A stretch of DNA of 64,000 nucleotides, from assembly GCF_014202475.1 (NCBI RefSeq), contig NZ_JACHGV010000005.1, positions 1-64,000 on the forward strand. The letters run 5' to 3'. The position numbers and the translations under genes were made by a program. The stretch comes from Streptomyces paradoxus. Lineage in GTDB: Bacteria; Actinomycetota; Actinomycetes; Streptomycetales; Streptomycetaceae. The notes below the pieces were generated by a model that was not told the origin of the DNA, did no database searches, and saw only the letters and a program-made list of their open reading frames with translations. This document shows positions 51,850 to 60,546 of the stretch, one piece after another; position 1 is the stretch's first letter; each line of letters opens with the position of its first letter.

Positions 51850-52869
51850 TCAGTCGGTCGAACCCGCCCGCAGCTTCGCCAGGTCCGCCTTGACGGTGTT
51901 GATCGGGATGGCGAAGCCCAGGCCGACGCTGCCCGCGTCGGAGGACGAGGAGGCCTGGCTCGTCGGCGAGTACATCGCGGAGTTGATCCCGATGATGTTG
52001 CCGTTCATGTCGATCAGCGCGCCGCCGGAGTTGCCCGGGTTGAGGGACGCGTCGGTCTGGAGCGCCTTGTACGTCGTCGTGTCGTTGCCTGTGTCGCCGT
52101 TGAACTGGCGCCCGCCGAACTCGAACGGCCACTGGTCACCCTGCCCCTGGCCCTGCCCCCACTGCTGCTGGCCCTGGTCCTGGCCCTGCTCGGTCGGGAC
52201 GGTGACGTCACGGTCGAGGGCCGAGATGATGCCGCTGGTGACGGTGCCGGACAGCCCCTCGGGGGAGCCGATCGCCACGACCTGGTCGCCGACCTGGATC
52301 CCGGCCGAGTCGCCGAGGGTGGCCGCCTTCAGGCCGGAGGCGTTCTCCAGCTTGATCAGCGCCAGGTCCTTCTTGCTGTCGGTGCCGACCACCTTGGCGG
52401 TGTACGACGTGCCGTCGCTGGTGGTCGCCTTGATCTGCGAGGCGCCGGAGACCACGTGGTTGTTGGTGACGATCTCGCCGTTGCTCGTGATGATCACGCC
52501 GGAGCCGGTGGACGACCCGGCGTTGGAGTCGGCGCTGATCTCGACGATGCTCGGGCTGACCGCCTTCGCGACCCCGGCGACCGTGCCCTTCTGGCTGGAG
52601 GGCACCACGGTGGTGCTGGTGGAGCTGGAGGCGACGGTGTCGTTGCCGGTCAGTTCCTGGATGCCGTAGGCGGTGCCGCCGCCTATCGCCGCCGCGACGA
52701 TCGCCACGGCGGCGATCAGGGCGAACGGGCCACGGCCGCGCTTCTTCGGATGCGGAGCATGTGCCGGGGCGTACGCCGGCGGGGGCGGCCACTCGGGGTT
52801 CACCGGGGCCTGCTGCTGACCCTCGTAAGGGTTCTCGTACTCGCCACTGCGGTGGAAGCTCTCGGTCAT
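51850..52869 (-). CDS. HtrA/DegP-like membrane serine protease without PDZ domain
   Basis: A 339-residue protein. Cytoplasmic Pro-rich tail, membrane helix (about 47-70), then the trypsin-fold domain with H138 (TNNHVV), D168 (KKDLAL) and S281 (GNSGGAL). A Gln/Gly/Asp-rich loop (about 228-247) is inserted before the Ser. The protein ends right after the protease domain, so the PDZ domain of most HtrA proteins is absent. It lies next to a two-component system of the same orientation. Confidence 0.92.
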   Translation of the reverse strand: MTESFHRSGEYENPYEGQQQAPVNPEWPPPPAYAPAHAPHPKKRGRGPFALIAAVAIVAAAIGGGTAYGIQELTGNDTVASSSTSTTVVPSSQKGTVAGVAKAVSPSIVEISADSNAGSSTGSGVIITSNGEIVTNNHVVSGASQIKATTSDGTSYTAKVVGTDSKKDLALIKLENASGLKAATLGDSAGIQVGDQVVAIGSPEGLSGTVTSGIISALDRDVTVPTEQGQDQGQQQWGQGQGQGDQWPFEFGGRQFNGDTGNDTTTYKALQTDASLNPGNSGGALIDMNGNIIGINSAMYSPTSQASSSSDAGSVGLGFAIPINTVKADLAKLRAGSTD

Positions 52870-52978
52870 GGAACTGAGCTTGTCGCCCGACCATGAGAGC
52901 TTCCTGAGTGCTTGCTGAGAAGCCCGACAGAACCTCGTATGCCCGATATAAAGAGGCTCCCCGTCCAGCCGCCGGAGG

Positions 52979-54001
52979 CTACGCGCAGCCGCAGGAGTGC
53001 CGGGTCACCAGCCGCGACGGGAACACCTTCAGCCGCTCCCGCCGGGCCCCCGCGACCCGCAGCCCGTCGTCGAGGACGAGGTCGACGGCCGCCCGGGCCA
53101 TCGCCGGACGGTCGGAGGCGACCGTCGTCAGGGGCGGGTCGGTGAGCGCCGCCTCCTTGATGTCGTCGAAGCCGGCCACCGCCAGCTCGCCGGGCACGTC
53201 GATGCGCAGTTCGCGCGCCGCGCGCAGCAGGCCGATCGCCTGGTCGTCGGTGGAGCAGAAGATCGCCGGCGGGCGGTCGGGGCCGGACAGGATCTTCAGG
53301 GCGGCCTGGTAGGCGTCGTAGCGGTTGTAGAGGGCCTCGAAGAGGCGGCCCTCCGTGGAGATCCCGGCCTCGTCCATGGCGCGGCGCCAGCCCTCGACGT
53401 GGTCGGAGACCGGGTCGCCGACCGCGGGCGTCTCGGCTATGCCGCCCATACAGGCGACGTACTCGTGGCCGTGCTCCAGCAGGTGCCGGACGGCGAGCTC
53501 GGCGCCGCCGAGGTCGTCCGTGACGACGGCGACGTCGTCGATGGCCTCGGGGCGTTCGTGCAGCAGCACCACCCGGGCGTCCCAGGCCTCGATCTCGGCG
53601 GCGGCCAGGTCGTTGAGCGCGTGGCTGACGAGGATCAGGCCGGAGACGCGCATGCCGAGGAAGGCGCGCAGGTAGTGGACCTCGCGCTCGGCCACGTAGT
53701 CCGTGTTGCCGACGAGGACCATCTTCCCGCGCTCGGAGGCGGCCTGCTCGACCGCGTGCGCCATCTCCCCGAAGAAGGGCTGGCGGGCGTCCGGGATGAT
53801 CAGGCCTATGAGGTCCGTGCGCCGGGATGCCATCGCCTGGGCCACCCGGTCGGGCCGGTACCCCAGTTCCTTGATGGCGGCGAGGACACGCTCGCGCGTG
53901 GCCGGGGCGACCGGCCGGGGTCCGTTGTTGATGACATAGCTGACCACGGCAGTGGAAGTCCCTGCCAGCCGCGCCACATCATCCCGAGTCACCTTGGCCA
54001 C
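52979..54001 (-). CDS. LacI-family transcriptional regulator
   Basis: A 340-residue regulator: HTH VTRDDVARLAGTSTAVVSYVIN and hinge ERVLAAIKELGYRPDRVAQAMA, then a periplasmic-binding-like sugar domain (LIGLIIPDARQPFF, LILVSHALNDLAAAEI, AIFCSTDDQAIGLL). The tail GFDDIKEAALTDPPLTTVA is typical of LacI/GalR. It starts with GTG at 54001. No sugar operon lies beside it in this window, so the target is elsewhere. It ends with a Cys-rich SCGCA tail. Confidence 0.92.
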   Translation of the reverse strand: MAKVTRDDVARLAGTSTAVVSYVINNGPRPVAPATRERVLAAIKELGYRPDRVAQAMASRRTDLIGLIIPDARQPFFGEMAHAVEQAASERGKMVLVGNTDYVAEREVHYLRAFLGMRVSGLILVSHALNDLAAAEIEAWDARVVLLHERPEAIDDVAVVTDDLGGAELAVRHLLEHGHEYVACMGGIAETPAVGDPVSDHVEGWRRAMDEAGISTEGRLFEALYNRYDAYQAALKILSGPDRPPAIFCSTDDQAIGLLRAARELRIDVPGELAVAGFDDIKEAALTDPPLTTVASDRPAMARAAVDLVLDDGLRVAGARRERLKVFPSRLVTRHSCGCA

Positions 54002-54128
54002 GCGCGGAGTCTACGCGGATATACCGGCTCTGGGCAGGGCGTAAAGGAGGTTCTGTGCGATATCCCGACCGCCGTCCGGGGCACCCTGTGCGGGAAGCGA
54101 TGCCCAGGCCGGCGCCGCGATACGCCTC

Positions 54129-54917
54129 TCATGCCTTGGCGCGGGCCTCGGCGGCGTCCAGGGCGGCCGACTCGTCCGCCTTGTCCGTCTTTGCGTTGGC
54201 TGCCTTGGTCTTCGCGTCCTCGGCGCCGCGCTCCATCTTCTCCGGCTTCTCCGGCGTAACGAATCGATAACCGACGTTCCGGACGGTGCCGATCAGCGAC
54301 TCGTGCTCGGGGCCCAGCTTGGCGCGCAGCCGCCGTACGTGCACGTCGACCGTGCGCGTACCGCCGAAGTAGTCGTAGCCCCAGACCTCCTGGAGCAGCT
54401 GGGCGCGGGTGAAGACGCGGCCGGGGTGCTGCGCGAGGTACTTCAGGAGCTCGAACTCCTTGAAGGTGAGGTCGAGGACGCGGCCCTTGAGTTTGGCGGA
54501 GTACGTCGCCTCGTCGACCGACAGGTCGCCGTTGCGGATCTCCATGGGGGAGTCGTCGCTGACGATCTGCTGCCGACCCATGGCCAGCCGCAGCCGCGCC
54601 TCGACCTCCGCCGGGCCGGCGGTGTCGAGCAGCACGTCGTCGATGCCCCAGTCCGCGGTCACGGCGGCGAGACCGCCCTCGGTGACGACGAGGACGAGCG
54701 GGCAGCCCGGCCCGGTGGAGCGCAGCAGCTGACAGAGGCTGCGGACCTGCGGCAGATCACGCCGGCCGTCGACGAGGATGACGTCGGCGCCGGGGGTGTC
54801 GACGAGGGCGGGGCCCTCCGCGGGGGCCACACGCACGTTGTGCAGAAGCAGGCCGAGGGCGGGGAGCACCTCCGTCGACGGCTGGAGGGCGTTGGTCAGG
54901 AGCAGCAGAGAACTCAT
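54129..54917 (-). CDS. glnR: Nitrogen-response regulator GlnR
   Basis: A 262-residue OmpR-type regulator. The receiver has D50 (ILVDGRRD) but lacks the acidic cluster for phosphorylation (the amino terminus is SSLLLLTNALQ), which is the known GlnR character: an orphan dimer without kinase. The winged helix spans about 140-230 (LTFKEFELLKYLAQHPGRVF, VDVHVRRLRAKLG). A Lys/Ala/Glu-rich tail follows. ATG at 54917 has GGAGGAACC 6 nt upstream. It controls glutamine synthetase, ammonium and nitrate genes. Confidence 0.95.
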   Translation of the reverse strand: MSSLLLLTNALQPSTEVLPALGLLLHNVRVAPAEGPALVDTPGADVILVDGRRDLPQVRSLCQLLRSTGPGCPLVLVVTEGGLAAVTADWGIDDVLLDTAGPAEVEARLRLAMGRQQIVSDDSPMEIRNGDLSVDEATYSAKLKGRVLDLTFKEFELLKYLAQHPGRVFTRAQLLQEVWGYDYFGGTRTVDVHVRRLRAKLGPEHESLIGTVRNVGYRFVTPEKPEKMERGAEDAKTKAANAKTDKADESAALDAAEARAKA

Positions 54918-55170
54918 ACGTCTGGTTCCTCCTCGGTCCCTGCGAGGACGTTTGTTGGCACAGCACCGCTCTGCGATCCCGAAGGCCCCGTACACCTGCG
55001 GTTTCCCGCGTCGTATACAACGCTTCCGAAAGCACAAAAGGACCCGGGGGCTACGCTGCCCGAGTCCTCTGCCCAGCAGAATAGCCCACATGAGCTCTGG
55101 TCCGTCAGGTCATGTGAGGCGTTCCACCGATCGTCCGCATTCCGAGACGCGCGGGGGAAAGCCTGTGCGG

Positions 55171-55941
55171 ATGTCTTCACGGGCGTTTCTGCGCACGTCC
55201 GACGGTGTCGCGATCGACGCCGTATACGAGCCGGGAGCGGCTGTATACGACACCTCCGGGACGCCCTCCGCTCATCCCGTGTTCGTCGTCGCCCACGGAT
55301 TCACCGGCGCGGTGGACCGCCCGCACGTGCGTCGGATCGCGGCGGCGTTCGCCCGGCACGGGGGCGTGGTCACCTTCTCCTTCCGCGGGCACGGGATGTC
55401 CGGCGGGCACTCCACGGTCGGCGACCGGGAGGTGCTCGACCTGACGGCGGCGGTGGCCTGGGCGCGGAGCCACGGGCACGCGCGGGTGGTGACCGTGGGC
55501 TTCTCCATGGGCGGCTCGGTGGTGCTCCGGCACGCGGCGCTGCACCCGCGCCAGACCGACGCGGTGGTGTCGGTCAGCTCGCCGGCCCGCTGGTACTACC
55601 GGGGCACCGCCCCCATGCGGCGGCTGCACTGGCTGGTGACCCGGCCGGAAGGGCGGGTCGTGGGCCGGTACGGGTTCCGCACGCGCATCCACCACCGGGA
55701 CTGGAACCCGGTGCCCCTCTCCCCGGTGGAGGCGGTGCGGAGGATCGCCCCGACCCCCCTCCTGATCGTGCACGGCGACGCCGACGGCTACTTTCCCGTC
55801 GACCATCCCCGGATGCTGGCCGCGGCCGCCGGTGACCAGGGCGAACTGTGGCTGGAGGCCGGTATGGGGCATGCCGAGCACGCGGCGGGCGACGAGTTGC
55901 TGGCCCGGATCGGGGCGTGGGGCGTGGGCCGGGCGGGCTAG
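55171..55941 (+). CDS. Alpha/beta-hydrolase
   Basis: A 256-residue hydrolase with oxyanion VVAHGFTGAVDR, nucleophile elbow GFSMGGSV, acidic DADGYFP and His in MGHAEHA. ATG at 55171 follows GGGGGAAAG by 10 nt; a longer start at 55090 exists without a ribosome binding site. Probably an esterase or lysophospholipase. It precedes the moaD-like gene by about 40 nt and may form an operon with it. Divergent from glnR. Confidence 0.9.
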   Translation: MSSRAFLRTSDGVAIDAVYEPGAAVYDTSGTPSAHPVFVVAHGFTGAVDRPHVRRIAAAFARHGGVVTFSFRGHGMSGGHSTVGDREVLDLTAAVAWARSHGHARVVTVGFSMGGSVVLRHAALHPRQTDAVVSVSSPARWYYRGTAPMRRLHWLVTRPEGRVVGRYGFRTRIHHRDWNPVPLSPVEAVRRIAPTPLLIVHGDADGYFPVDHPRMLAAAAGDQGELWLEAGMGHAEHAAGDELLARIGAWGVGRAG

Positions 55942-55979
55942 CCTGACGGGGTTCACCGTCGAATTCATTGAGGAAGCAG

Positions 55980-56234
55980 ATGCCAAAGGTCACGGTGCGC
56001 TACTGGGCCGCCGCCAAGGCCGCGGCCGGGGTGGCCGAGGAGCCGTACGAGGCGGCCACGCTCGCCGAGGCGCTCGACGGGGTGCGCGAGCGGCACCCCG
56101 GCGAACTGGAGCGCGTCCTGCGCCGGTGCTCGTTCCTCGTGGACGGCGACCCCGTGGGCACCCGCGGGCATGAGACGGTACGGCTGGCCGACGGCGGCAC
56201 GGTCGAGGTACTCCCGCCGTTCGCAGGAGGATGA
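55980..56234 (+). CDS. MoaD/ThiS-family sulfur carrier protein
   Basis: An 84-residue ubiquitin-fold protein ending in the diglycine FAGG, needed for thiocarboxylate formation. VTVRYWAAAKAAAGVAEE and RCSFLVDGDPVG are typical. ATG at 55980 has GAGGAAG 3 nt upstream. It could be the small subunit of molybdopterin synthase or a carrier for another sulfur pathway. No moaE is near. Confidence 0.9.
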   Translation: MPKVTVRYWAAAKAAAGVAEEPYEAATLAEALDGVRERHPGELERVLRRCSFLVDGDPVGTRGHETVRLADGGTVEVLPPFAGG

Positions 56235-56236
56235 CG

Positions 56237-57304
56237 ATGAACGACCAGCCGAACCGGCCCCACCAGCCGTACGACCCCTACGGGCAGCAGCCACAGGCGC
56301 CGCAGACGTGGCCCGGGCAGGGGTACCAGGGGCACCAGGGGTACGAGGACCCGCAGGCCGCCCAGCAGTACACGCAGCAGTGGCAGGGGCAGACCTGGGA
56401 GACGCAGAACCACCGGTCGGTGTCCGCGCAGGCGCCGGATCCGGAGACGGCGATCCTGACCCCCCAGTCGCCGCCGCAGCGACCTGCGGCCCCGGCCGGA
56501 GCCGACGCCTCAGCTCCCGGCTACGGCCCCGCCACCGTCGGCGGGAACACCCGCGTCACCGACGCTCAGCGGGCCCGGGCGGAGGGCCGGTCCCCGATCA
56601 TCGAGCCCGGCATGCAGCCGGCCGCGCTGACGGCGCTGCTCGGGCTGCTGCTGGCCGGTGCGGCGGCGGTCGGGACGTACGCGCTGCTCGTGCCGCTGGT
56701 GGTCCTCCAGGCGGTCACGGCGGCGGGCTGGTTCCGGCTGAACGGCATGTGGCCGGCCCGGCAGGGCATCGCGCTGGGCTTCGCGGGCGCGCTGGCCGCG
56801 GACGCGGCGCTGCTGGCGTCGGACCGCTCCCCGTCGGCGATCCTCGGCACGCTCGGGGTGTGGGTGCTGCTCGCGCTGGTCCTGCAGCTGCGGTCGCACG
56901 CCGACCCGGACGAGCGGATGTACGGCCTGATGGCGACGGTCGCGGCCTCGGCGCTGGCGATCGTGGCCGGCGGGTACCTCGCGGCCGCCGCGGACGCGGT
57001 GACGGTGGGCTCGGTCGCCGTGGCGGTGGCCGTCCTGGCCCGCGCGGTGCCGCTGCCGACCCCGGCTTCGGTGGTGGTGTCCCTCCTCGCCGCGGCGGGC
57101 GCGGGCATCGCGGCCGGGTCGGTCACGGACCTCGGCACCTCCGGTGCCCTCCTCGGCGCGGGCGCCGCCGCCTGCGCCCTGATCGGCCACCGGGTCGCGA
57201 GCTACGACTACCCGTCCCGCTTCGTCCACTTCACGGCGGGCGTGGCCCTGCCGCTGGCCGCGGCGGCCCCGGCGGTGTACGTCCTGGGCAGGGCGCTGGC
57301 GTAG
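56237..57304 (+). CDS. Polytopic membrane protein, unknown function
   Basis: A 355-residue protein. The first ~100 residues are Gln/Pro/Gly/Tyr-rich (YDPYGQQPQAPQTWPGQGYQ) and disordered. About eight helices follow (about 120-355) with few charged loops. The ATG at 56237 has AGGAGG 6 nt upstream; an ATG at 56231 overlaps moaD but sits against the ribosome binding site. It is probably co-transcribed with moaD. No known family comes to mind. Confidence 0.82.
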   Translation: MNDQPNRPHQPYDPYGQQPQAPQTWPGQGYQGHQGYEDPQAAQQYTQQWQGQTWETQNHRSVSAQAPDPETAILTPQSPPQRPAAPAGADASAPGYGPATVGGNTRVTDAQRARAEGRSPIIEPGMQPAALTALLGLLLAGAAAVGTYALLVPLVVLQAVTAAGWFRLNGMWPARQGIALGFAGALAADAALLASDRSPSAILGTLGVWVLLALVLQLRSHADPDERMYGLMATVAASALAIVAGGYLAAAADAVTVGSVAVAVAVLARAVPLPTPASVVVSLLAAAGAGIAAGSVTDLGTSGALLGAGAAACALIGHRVASYDYPSRFVHFTAGVALPLAAAAPAVYVLGRALA

Positions 57305-57453
57305 CCCCGGCCGCCGGACGACTGGCCTCCGCCCTGTCACAGATGATCAACAATCCGGCGGCCCCCCTTCCCTCCAGGGTTACTCTCACGCAAGGGACGG
57401 CCACCCGGTCGTCAGGGACCGCCGTCTAACCGACTGGGTGGGGGACACACCGC

Positions 57454-58191
57454 ATGCGCGCACTGCGAATACTGCTGATCTTCGTCGTGATCCTGGGCGG
57501 GCTCTTCGTGATCGCCGACCGCGTCGCGGTCAACTTCGCCGAGGACGAGGCCGCCGACCGGCTGAAGACGACGGAGAACCTGTCGGCGACCCCCGACGTG
57601 TCGATCAAGGGCTTCCCGTTCCTCACCCAGGTCGCCGGCGGTTCCCTGGACGACATCGAGGTCGGCATCAAGGACTACGAGGCCACCACTGGCAACGGCG
57701 GCCAGAAGATCCGCATCGACGACCTCCAGGCCGACATGCGGGGCGTCGAGTTCTCCGGCGACTACAGCTCCGCCACCGCCTCCAGCGCCACCGGCACCGC
57801 GACCATCGCCTACGACGAGCTGCTGAAGACGGCGAAGTCCGAGCCCACCCAGGTCGCCCCGGGCGTCACCGCCCATGTCGTCGGCCTCTCCGACGGCGGC
57901 AACGGCAAGATCAAGGTCACCGTCGAGGCCACGGTGCTCGGCACCAAGCTCCCGGAGCCGGTCTCCGTGCTCAGCTCGGTGAAGGTGGACAACGGCACCG
58001 TCCGCGTGCACGCCGACGGGCTGCCCAAGTTCGGCGGTGTCGACATCGCCGAGAACCGTGTCCGGGCGATCACCGACTTCCAGCAGAAGATCGACGGCCT
58101 GCCGGGCGGCATCAAGCTGGACACGGTCCAGGCCGCCCCGGACGGCGTCGAGATCACGGTGAAGGGTTCCGACGTCCGGCTGGCCGGGTAG
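57454..58191 (+). CDS. DUF2993 envelope protein (LmeA-like), paralogue
   Basis: A 245-residue DUF2993 protein. A single amino-terminal helix (RILLIFVVILGGLFVIA) is followed by the domain with SIKGFPFLTQVAGGSLDDIEV, matching the paralogue at 42287. No N-terminal cytoplasmic tail is present in this copy. Secreted or membrane-anchored, likely in cell-envelope lipid or glycan assembly. The ATG has GGGTGGGGGA upstream. Confidence 0.9.
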   Translation: MRALRILLIFVVILGGLFVIADRVAVNFAEDEAADRLKTTENLSATPDVSIKGFPFLTQVAGGSLDDIEVGIKDYEATTGNGGQKIRIDDLQADMRGVEFSGDYSSATASSATGTATIAYDELLKTAKSEPTQVAPGVTAHVVGLSDGGNGKIKVTVEATVLGTKLPEPVSVLSSVKVDNGTVRVHADGLPKFGGVDIAENRVRAITDFQQKIDGLPGGIKLDTVQAAPDGVEITVKGSDVRLAG

Positions 58192-58357
58192 GCAGAGCGC
58201 GAGGCGCCGGACCAGGGGTGTCCGGTGGGCGAGACGGCGGCGTCCGCAGCTCAGATGTGACGGCCGATACGTCGGGTCACGGTCCGTGCCACGCAGCCTC
58301 ACGGAGCCCTCGCATCCCATATGGCGGATCATCCCGTCTCAGTATGCGACACGCCGG

Positions 58358-58386
58358 TGACATGCCCGCCCGACCGTCCCTACGAT
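58358..58386 (+). promoter_or_regulatory. Promoter of the sulfur leader-peptide operon
   Basis: TGACAT (58358-58363), a 17-nt spacer and TACGAT (58381-58386). The predicted +1 falls on or next to the ATG at 58394, so the leader peptide mRNA is leaderless. Confidence 0.65.
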
Positions 58387-58393
58387 CGACGCT

Positions 58394-58474
58394 ATGAAGC
58401 GACAGGCGGACCTCACGAAGCGGCGGGCAGTAGACCTGTGCCGCGTCGCCGCCATGCTCTGTCGCACCTTCTGA
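58394..58474 (+). CDS. Sulfur-gene leader peptide (Cys-attenuator type)
   Basis: A 26-residue peptide ORF. It starts MKRQADLTKRRAVDL and ends with the pattern CRVAAMLCRTF, the well-known actinobacterial leader peptide with two Cys separated by six residues that precedes sulfur genes. Ribosome stalling at the Cys codons when Cys-tRNA is low is the accepted type of mechanism for such leaders. It lies 137 nt before the thiosulfate sulfurtransferase gene. Confidence 0.85.
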   Translation: MKRQADLTKRRAVDLCRVAAMLCRTF

Positions 58475-58524
58475 GCGATCGCGTCGGCAGTCGCGCCGGC
58501 GCGCGCATCCCCGTAGCCCCGCAT

Positions 58525-58564
58525 CACGGGCACCCGTGCGCCGCCCTGCCTCAAGGGTGCGCCC
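58525..58564 (+). promoter_or_regulatory. Alternative hairpins between leader peptide and cysA
   Basis: CACGGG (58525-58530) pairs with CCCGTG (58533-58538). Alternatively GGGCACCC (58528-58535) pairs with GGGT-gc-GCCC (58555-58564). They share bases and cannot form together, as expected for attenuation. Their energies were not computed. Confidence 0.4.
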
Positions 58565-58611
58565 TGCAGACCTCGCACGCCCCGCCGTAACTGCCCCGGA
58601 GGAGAAGAAGC

Positions 58612-59457
58612 ATGAGCCGCAACGACGTCCTGGTTGACGCCGACTGGCTCCAGGAGCACCTGGACGACCCGACCATCGCCATCGTCGAGGTGGACGAGGA
58701 CACGTCCGCCTACGAGAAGAACCACATCCGCAACGCCATCCGGATCGACTGGACCAAGGACCTGCAGGACCCGGTCCGCCGTGACTTCGTCGACCAGGAG
58801 GGCTTCGAGAAGCTCCTGTCGGAGAAGGGCATCGGCAACGACCACACCGTGGTCCTCTACGGCGGCAACAACAACTGGTTCGCCTCCTACGCCTACTGGT
58901 ACTTCAAGCTCTACGGCCACGAGAGCGTCAAGCTCCTCGACGGCGGCCGCAAGAAGTGGGAGCTCGACGCCCGCGAGCTGGTCGCCGGCGACGAGGTGCC
59001 GGAGCGCCCGAAGACGGACTACAAGGCCAAGGCCCAGGACACGTCCATCCGCGCCTTCCGCGACGACGTCGTGGCCGCCATCGGGTCGCAGAACCTCGTC
59101 GACGTGCGTTCGCCCGACGAGTTCTCCGGCAAGCTGCTCGCCCCGGCCCACCTGCCGCAGGAGCAGTCGCAGCGCCCGGGCCACGTCCCGTCCGCCCGCA
59201 ACATCCCGTGGTCCAAGAACGCCAACGACGACGGCACCTTCAAGTCGGACGAGGAGCTCAAGGAGCTCTACGCCGAGGAGAGCGTCGACCTGGCCAAGGA
59301 CACCATCGCCTACTGCCGCATCGGTGAGCGCTCCGCGCTGACCTGGTTCGTGCTGCACGAGCTCCTCGGTGTGGAGAACGTCAAGAACTACGACGGCTCC
59401 TGGACCGAGTACGGCTCCCTCGTGGGCGTGCCGATCGAGCTCGGCGCCAACAAGTAA
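58612..59457 (+). CDS. cysA: Thiosulfate sulfurtransferase (rhodanese)
   Basis: A 281-residue two-domain rhodanese. The active Cys is C235 in YCRIGER. LVDVRSPDEFSGK marks the second domain; VEVDEDTSAYEKNHIRNA the first. It moves sulfane sulfur from thiosulfate to a thiophile and is a sulfur-supply enzyme in actinobacteria. The ATG has GGAGGAGAAG 4 nt upstream. It follows the leader peptide and is followed 40 nt later by the DUF1416 gene. Confidence 0.95.
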   Translation: MSRNDVLVDADWLQEHLDDPTIAIVEVDEDTSAYEKNHIRNAIRIDWTKDLQDPVRRDFVDQEGFEKLLSEKGIGNDHTVVLYGGNNNWFASYAYWYFKLYGHESVKLLDGGRKKWELDARELVAGDEVPERPKTDYKAKAQDTSIRAFRDDVVAAIGSQNLVDVRSPDEFSGKLLAPAHLPQEQSQRPGHVPSARNIPWSKNANDDGTFKSDEELKELYAEESVDLAKDTIAYCRIGERSALTWFVLHELLGVENVKNYDGSWTEYGSLVGVPIELGANK

Positions 59458-59496
59458 CCCTCCCCGACCGACCTTTCCAGACTTCAGGAGTACGAC

Positions 59497-59784
59497 ATGT
59501 GCGGTGCGAAGGCCGGCGGCCCCGACGCCTCGACGATCAAGCCCGGTGAGACCACCATCCAGGGTCAGGTGACCAAGGACGGCGAGCCCGTGGTGGGCTA
59601 CGTCCGTCTGCTGGACTCGACCGGCGAGTTCACGGCCGAGGTGCCGACCTCGGCGACCGGACAGTTCCGCTTCTACGCGGCCGAGGGCACCTGGACCGTC
59701 CGTGCCCTCGTGCCCGGCGCCACCGCCGACCGCACGGTCGTCGCCCAGCAGGGCGGCCTGGCGGAGGTCGCGATCGCCGTCTGA
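59497..59784 (+). CDS. DUF1416 protein
   Basis: A 95-residue protein beginning MCGAKAGGPDAS, with a single Cys and a beta-sandwich-like sequence (TTIQGQVTKDGEPVVGYVRL, GQFRFYAAEGTWTVRAL). DUF1416 genes nearly always follow a rhodanese of this type, so it probably works in sulfur transfer. It is in the operon with the leader and cysA. Confidence 0.93.
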   Translation: MCGAKAGGPDASTIKPGETTIQGQVTKDGEPVVGYVRLLDSTGEFTAEVPTSATGQFRFYAAEGTWTVRALVPGATADRTVVAQQGGLAEVAIAV

Positions 59785-59799
59785 CGACGACCGGTCCTC

Positions 59800-59844
59800 G
59801 AAGGGCCGCACCCCCCGGGTTGGACGCCTGGGGTGCGGCCCTTC
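59800..59844. terminator. Terminator of the sulfur operon
   Basis: A perfect 15-bp stem, 59800-59814 with 59830-59844, and a 15-nt loop, just after the DUF1416 gene. Confidence 0.9.
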
Positions 59845-59870
59845 GGCCTGCCCGGATCTACGCTGGACGT

Positions 59871-60131
59871 ATGTACGCACGGCGGCGTCACACGTACTTC
59901 GCGATGATGGGCCTCTGCATCGGCCTCTTCGTGCTGGCCTGGGGTGTCGTGCGGCTGTGGTCCGTCCCCGCCGCCGTGGGGATGTGTGTCGTCGCCATGG
60001 TCATCCCGCCCGTCGCGGCCATGGTCGCCAACCGGCGCGGGCCGGAGGACCGGTGGTGGGACGACCCCTCCGGCGATCCCCAGTCCGACGAGTGGTGGGA
60101 CGAGCTGGACGGCAAGAAGCGGCCGCACTGA
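59871..60131 (+). CDS. DUF3099 membrane protein
   Basis: An 86-residue protein with two helices (about 10-27 and 32-50) and a Trp/Asp-rich tail (RWWDDPSGDPQSDEWWDEL), typical of DUF3099. ATG is 6 nt after TACGCT at 59859-59864, so it is probably leaderless. Function unknown, widely conserved in actinobacteria. Confidence 0.9.
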   Translation: MYARRRHTYFAMMGLCIGLFVLAWGVVRLWSVPAAVGMCVVAMVIPPVAAMVANRRGPEDRWWDDPSGDPQSDEWWDELDGKKRPH

Positions 60132-60168
60132 GCGGCGTCGTCCCGCCCGTCCGGGGTATCCCGGCCCC

Positions 60169-60546
60169 ATGAGACTGACAGCGGCGGTCCTGGACGCCCC
60201 GAACGCCCGCGAGCTCGCGGACTTCTACCTGCGGCTGCTGCCCGGCTGGCGGGTGTGGCGCGGGCAGGACGGGCAGGACTGGGTGCACATCCGCCCGCCC
60301 GGCGGCGGTACGGGGCTGTCGTTCCAGACCGAGCCCGCCTACCGGCCGCCCGTCTGGCCGAGCGCCGCGGACCGGCAGCAGATGATGATCCACCTCGACA
60401 TCGAGGTCGACGATCTGGAGCGGGAGACCGCGCGGGCCGTCGCCGGGGGCGCGCGGCTCGCAGGGTTCCAGCCGCAGGACGACGTCAGGGTGCTGCTGGA
60501 CCCGGCGGGCCATCCGTTCTGCCTCTACACGGCCCCGCCTCAGTAG
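60169..60546 (+). CDS. VOC-family protein (glyoxalase-like)
   Basis: A 125-residue VOC protein: AVLDAPNARELADFYLRLLPG at the start, HLDIEVDDLERETARAVAGG in the middle, VLLDPAGHPFCLY at the end. These are the metal/fold marks of glyoxalase-like proteins, including a terminal Pro-x-Gly-His-Pro. A dimer would be needed for a full site. It overlaps the convergent DsrE gene by 7 nt. Confidence 0.88.
   Translation: MRLTAAVLDAPNARELADFYLRLLPGWRVWRGQDGQDWVHIRPPGGGTGLSFQTEPAYRPPVWPSAADRQQMMIHLDIEVDDLERETARAVAGGARLAGFQPQDDVRVLLDPAGHPFCLYTAPPQ

Noticed and set aside
54002..54128. Possible small gene between LacI and glnR
   Set aside because: A good GGAGG at ~54048 is followed by no conserved frame; the GTG/ATG frames there are open only by chance.
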